Positions 5,444 to 6,404 of a DNA stretch of 6,404 nt are shown here, piece after piece (position 1 is the stretch's first letter; every line of letters begins with the position of its first letter). The DNA is from Myxococcales bacterium. Its GTDB lineage: Bacteria > Myxococcota > Myxococcia > Myxococcales > Anaeromyxobacteraceae. Where the stretch lies: the NCBI GenBank assembly GCA_021779335.1, contig JAJYAW010000171.1, forward strand, positions 1 through 6,404. The letters are read 5' to 3'. The position numbers and the translations under genes are program-made. Below the pieces are notes generated by a model that did not search any database, was not told the origin of the DNA, and saw only the letters and a program-made list of their open reading frames with translations.

Positions 5444-5713
5444 CTACTTGCGGATGCCCAGCTGCTCGATGAGCGTCTTGTAGCGGGCCACGTCGACGGT
5501 CCGGAGGTAGTCCAGGAGCCGGCGGCGCTGGCCCACCAGCTTGAGGAGGCCGCGGCGGCTGTGGTGGTCCTTCTTGTGGGTCTTGAAGTGCTCGGTGAGG
5601 TAGGTGATGCGCTCGCTCAGCAGCGCCACCTGGACCTCGGGCGACCCGGTGTCCTTGTCGTGCCGCTTGAACTTCTGGATGAGCTCCTGCGTCTTCTCCT
5701 GCACGATCGCCAT
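5444..5713 (-). CDS. rpsO: 30S ribosomal protein S15
   Basis: S15 is a primary binder of the 16S rRNA central domain (the helix 20/21/22 junction) and helps assemble the platform of the small subunit. From the ATG at 5713 the product has 89 residues, the standard family length. It shows DTGSPEVQVALLSERI at 21-36 and LTEHFKTHKKDHHSRRGLL at 39-57, with the conserved RNA-contacting His42, His46, Asp49 and Ser52, then LVGQRRRLLDYL. The frame is open for ten more codons upstream to an ATG at 5743, but that would add MTGEPGKGAA, absent from the family, and only the 5713 ATG has a Shine-Dalgarno sequence (AAAGGAG, 5 nt away). It lies between truB and pnp in the conserved order. S15 often represses its own translation through its leader RNA, and the leader here is described separately. 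The stop is TAG. Confidence 0.97.
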   Translation of the reverse strand: MAIVQEKTQELIQKFKRHDKDTGSPEVQVALLSERITYLTEHFKTHKKDHHSRRGLLKLVGQRRRLLDYLRTVDVARYKTLIEQLGIRK

Positions 5714-5718
5714 AGCTG

Positions 5719-5725
5719 CTCCTTT
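5719..5725 (-). promoter_or_regulatory. Ribosome binding site that decides the rpsO start
   Basis: AAAGGAG on the minus strand, 5 nt before the ATG at 5713. It supports the 89-residue form of S15 over a form ten residues longer starting at 5743. Confidence 0.85.
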
Positions 5726-5731
5726 GCCTGG

Positions 5732-5758
5732 TTCGCCGGTCACCGCCGCGGGGGCGAA
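5732..5758 (-). promoter_or_regulatory. Stem-loop just upstream of the rpsO ribosome binding site
   Basis: TTCGCC (5732-5737) pairs with GGCGAA (5753-5758), 6 bp around a 15-nt loop. A competing small hairpin CGG-TCA-CCG (5737-5745) lies at its loop side. The stem ends about 7 nt upstream of the rpsO Shine-Dalgarno sequence. Leaders of rpsO are known S15 binding sites in several bacteria, with different folds in each lineage, so this is a candidate part of such a site. The pairing is modest and the role is inferred. Confidence 0.3.
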
Positions 5759-5773
5759 GGCGTGCGCCGCGGG
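5744..5773. repeat. Direct repeat CGCCGCGGG x2, 21 bp apart, in the rpsO leader
   Basis: Identical 9-mers lie at 5744-5752 and 5765-5773. The spacing is 21 bp, two helical turns. Each contains the self-complementary CCGCGG, so the two copies can also pair with each other as RNA. It may be a binding site pair, part of a leader fold, or chance in GC-rich DNA. Confidence 0.25.
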
Positions 5774-5792
5774 CGGCCGTGAACGGCCGTGA
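5774..5792. repeat. Tandem direct repeat CGGCCGTGA x2, 10-bp period
   Basis: CGGCCGTGA occurs at 5774-5782 and 5784-5792, separated by a single A, so the period is 10 bp. It lies immediately downstream of the candidate rpsO promoter, around the expected transcription start. Same-face half-sites at a start point fit an operator, but no factor can be named. Confidence 0.3.
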
Positions 5793-5799
5793 GGGCGGG

Positions 5800-5828
5800 T
5801 GTTTAAGCCATTACGGGGGGCTAGTCAA
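5800..5828 (-). promoter_or_regulatory. Candidate sigma-70-type promoter of rpsO
   Basis: The minus strand has TTGACT (5823-5828), five of six matches to the -35 consensus, then a 17-nt spacer and TAAACA (5800-5805) as a weak -10. The -35 overlaps the truB stop codon (GTT GAC TAG). The segment 5801-5814 is the only A/T-rich patch in the neighbourhood, which supports promoter melting here. A start near 5793 would give an rpsO leader of about 80 nt. The -10 match is poor, so the call rests mainly on the -35, the spacing and the local composition. Confidence 0.4.
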
Positions 5829-6404
5829 CGAGGTCGGCCGGGGTCAGCATGACCCGGATGGGCCGGAGCTGCCCGTCGCGGAGCTCGGCCACCGCCAGCA
5901 GGCGGCCGCCCGGCCCGAGGACCCGGCGCAGCCCGTCCTCGCCGGGGGCGGTGATCTGCTTCCCCTGCGCCACCGCCCGGGCCCGCGGCGCGTCCACCTC
6001 GACCACCGGAAAGGCGAGGGCGTCGACGGCGGGCACCAGCCGGGCCCGCAGCGCCTCGCGCCCCGCCTTGCCGGTCGCGGCGAGCGCCTCGATCTCGGCG
6101 AGCCCCAGCGCGCCCTCCAGCGAGAAGCCCCCGGCCTCGGTGCGTCGGAGCGCGGCCAGGTGGGCCGGGACGCCGAGGGCGGCGCCCAGGTCGGCCGCCA
6201 GCGTCCGCACGTAGGTCCCCTTGCCGCAGCGCACCTCGAGCCGGGCCAGCCGCAGGCCGTCCGGGCCGGTGGGCCCGAGCCCGCCGAGCCGCAGCGAGTG
6301 GACCTGCACCAGGCGCGGCTCGCGGTCCACCACCTCGCCGGCGCGGGCCGCCTGGTGGAGCCGCCGGCCGCCCACCCGCACCGCCGAGTACATGGGCGGC
6401 AGCT
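5821..6404 (-). CDS. truB: tRNA pseudouridine-55 synthase, 5' part outside the window
   Basis: TruB converts U55 of the T-psi-C loop of tRNAs to pseudouridine. The window holds the last 193 codons plus two bases of the preceding codon. The reading frame stays open to the edge: before the internal Met at 6393 the codons read L-P-P, preceded by xAG, which fits the family's QxPPMYSA motif. The Met is therefore not a start. PPMYSAVRVGGRRLHQAARAGE is the typical substrate-contact segment, and CGKGTYVRTLAADLG matches the CSKGTYIRTLxxDLG motif, with Gly for Ser. ALRRTEAGGFSL follows, and the C-terminal region from about 6120 downward fits the PUA-like tail. The catalytic Asp of the GTLDP motif lies beyond the right edge, so catalytic integrity cannot be judged. 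It is the first visible gene of the truB-rpsO-pnp cluster. The stop is TAG, 107 bp before rpsO. Confidence 0.95.
   Translation of the reverse strand, partial: LPPMYSAVRVGGRRLHQAARAGEVVDREPRLVQVHSLRLGGLGPTGPDGLRLARLEVRCGKGTYVRTLAADLGAALGVPAHLAALRRTEAGGFSLEGALGLAEIEALAATGKAGREALRARLVPAVDALAFPVVEVDAPRARAVAQGKQITAPGEDGLRRVLGPGGRLLAVAELRDGQLRPIRVMLTPADLVD

Noticed and set aside
5714..5743. A ten-residue N-terminal extension of S15 from the ATG at 5743
   Set aside because: It would exceed the 89-residue family length, and the ribosome binding site fits only the ATG at 5713.
2450..5782. A plus-strand open frame of about 1110 codons opposite pnp, dut and rpsO
   Set aside because: It runs antisense to three clearly recognised genes. 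Its product is rich in Leu, Gly, Val, His and Asp with no recognisable domain, which is what the reverse complement of GC-rich coding DNA produces.
5821..6393. A complete 190-residue gene starting at the Met at 6393
   Set aside because: That Met is internal to the TruB PPMYSA motif and the frame continues open to the window edge, so the gene is cut by the window and not short.

Overview
The window is very GC-rich, with third codon positions almost all G or C, so long spurious open frames occur on both strands. It looks like a chromosomal housekeeping region of a high-GC Gram-negative bacterium. The protein sequences feel myxobacterial, close to Anaeromyxobacter in Myxococcota, but that is recalled protein flavour rather than a database match.

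Layout from right to left on the minus strand: the 3' two-thirds of truB (tRNA pseudouridine-55 synthase, cut by the window edge), rpsO (ribosomal protein S15), pnp (polynucleotide phosphorylase), dut (dUTPase) and purB (adenylosuccinate lyase). The five genes point the same way. Gaps are 107 bp (truB-rpsO), 276 bp (rpsO-pnp), 75 bp (pnp-dut) and 25 bp (dut-purB). No gap holds a classical hairpin-plus-U-tract terminator, so at least partial co-transcription is likely. On the plus strand at the left lies one multi-pass membrane protein of the YwiC-like family, preceded by about 300 bp with no convincing gene. It converges on purB, and the two stop codons are one base apart.

Functionally, truB-rpsO-pnp is the widely conserved translation and RNA-decay cluster: tRNA modification, a 30S protein, and a 3'-5' exonuclease that releases nucleoside diphosphates. 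dut and purB add nucleotide-pool functions: dUTP removal with dUMP supply, and two steps of purine synthesis. All five conserved enzymes and ribosomal proteins keep their family motifs and normal lengths.

The parts that conserved coding does not explain are the non-coding gaps. The rpsO-pnp gap carries several strong inverted repeats, including a 13-bp stem-loop with a 2x2 internal loop and a 9-bp stem just upstream of the pnp ribosome binding site. The truB-rpsO gap has a plausible promoter whose -35 overlaps the truB stop codon, paired direct repeats, and a stem just upstream of the rpsO ribosome binding site. All five minus-strand genes end in TAG, which is notable in GC-rich DNA. I found no mobile element, CRISPR array, RNA gene or clearly new multi-gene system. 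The YwiC-like protein is the only gene of unknown function.
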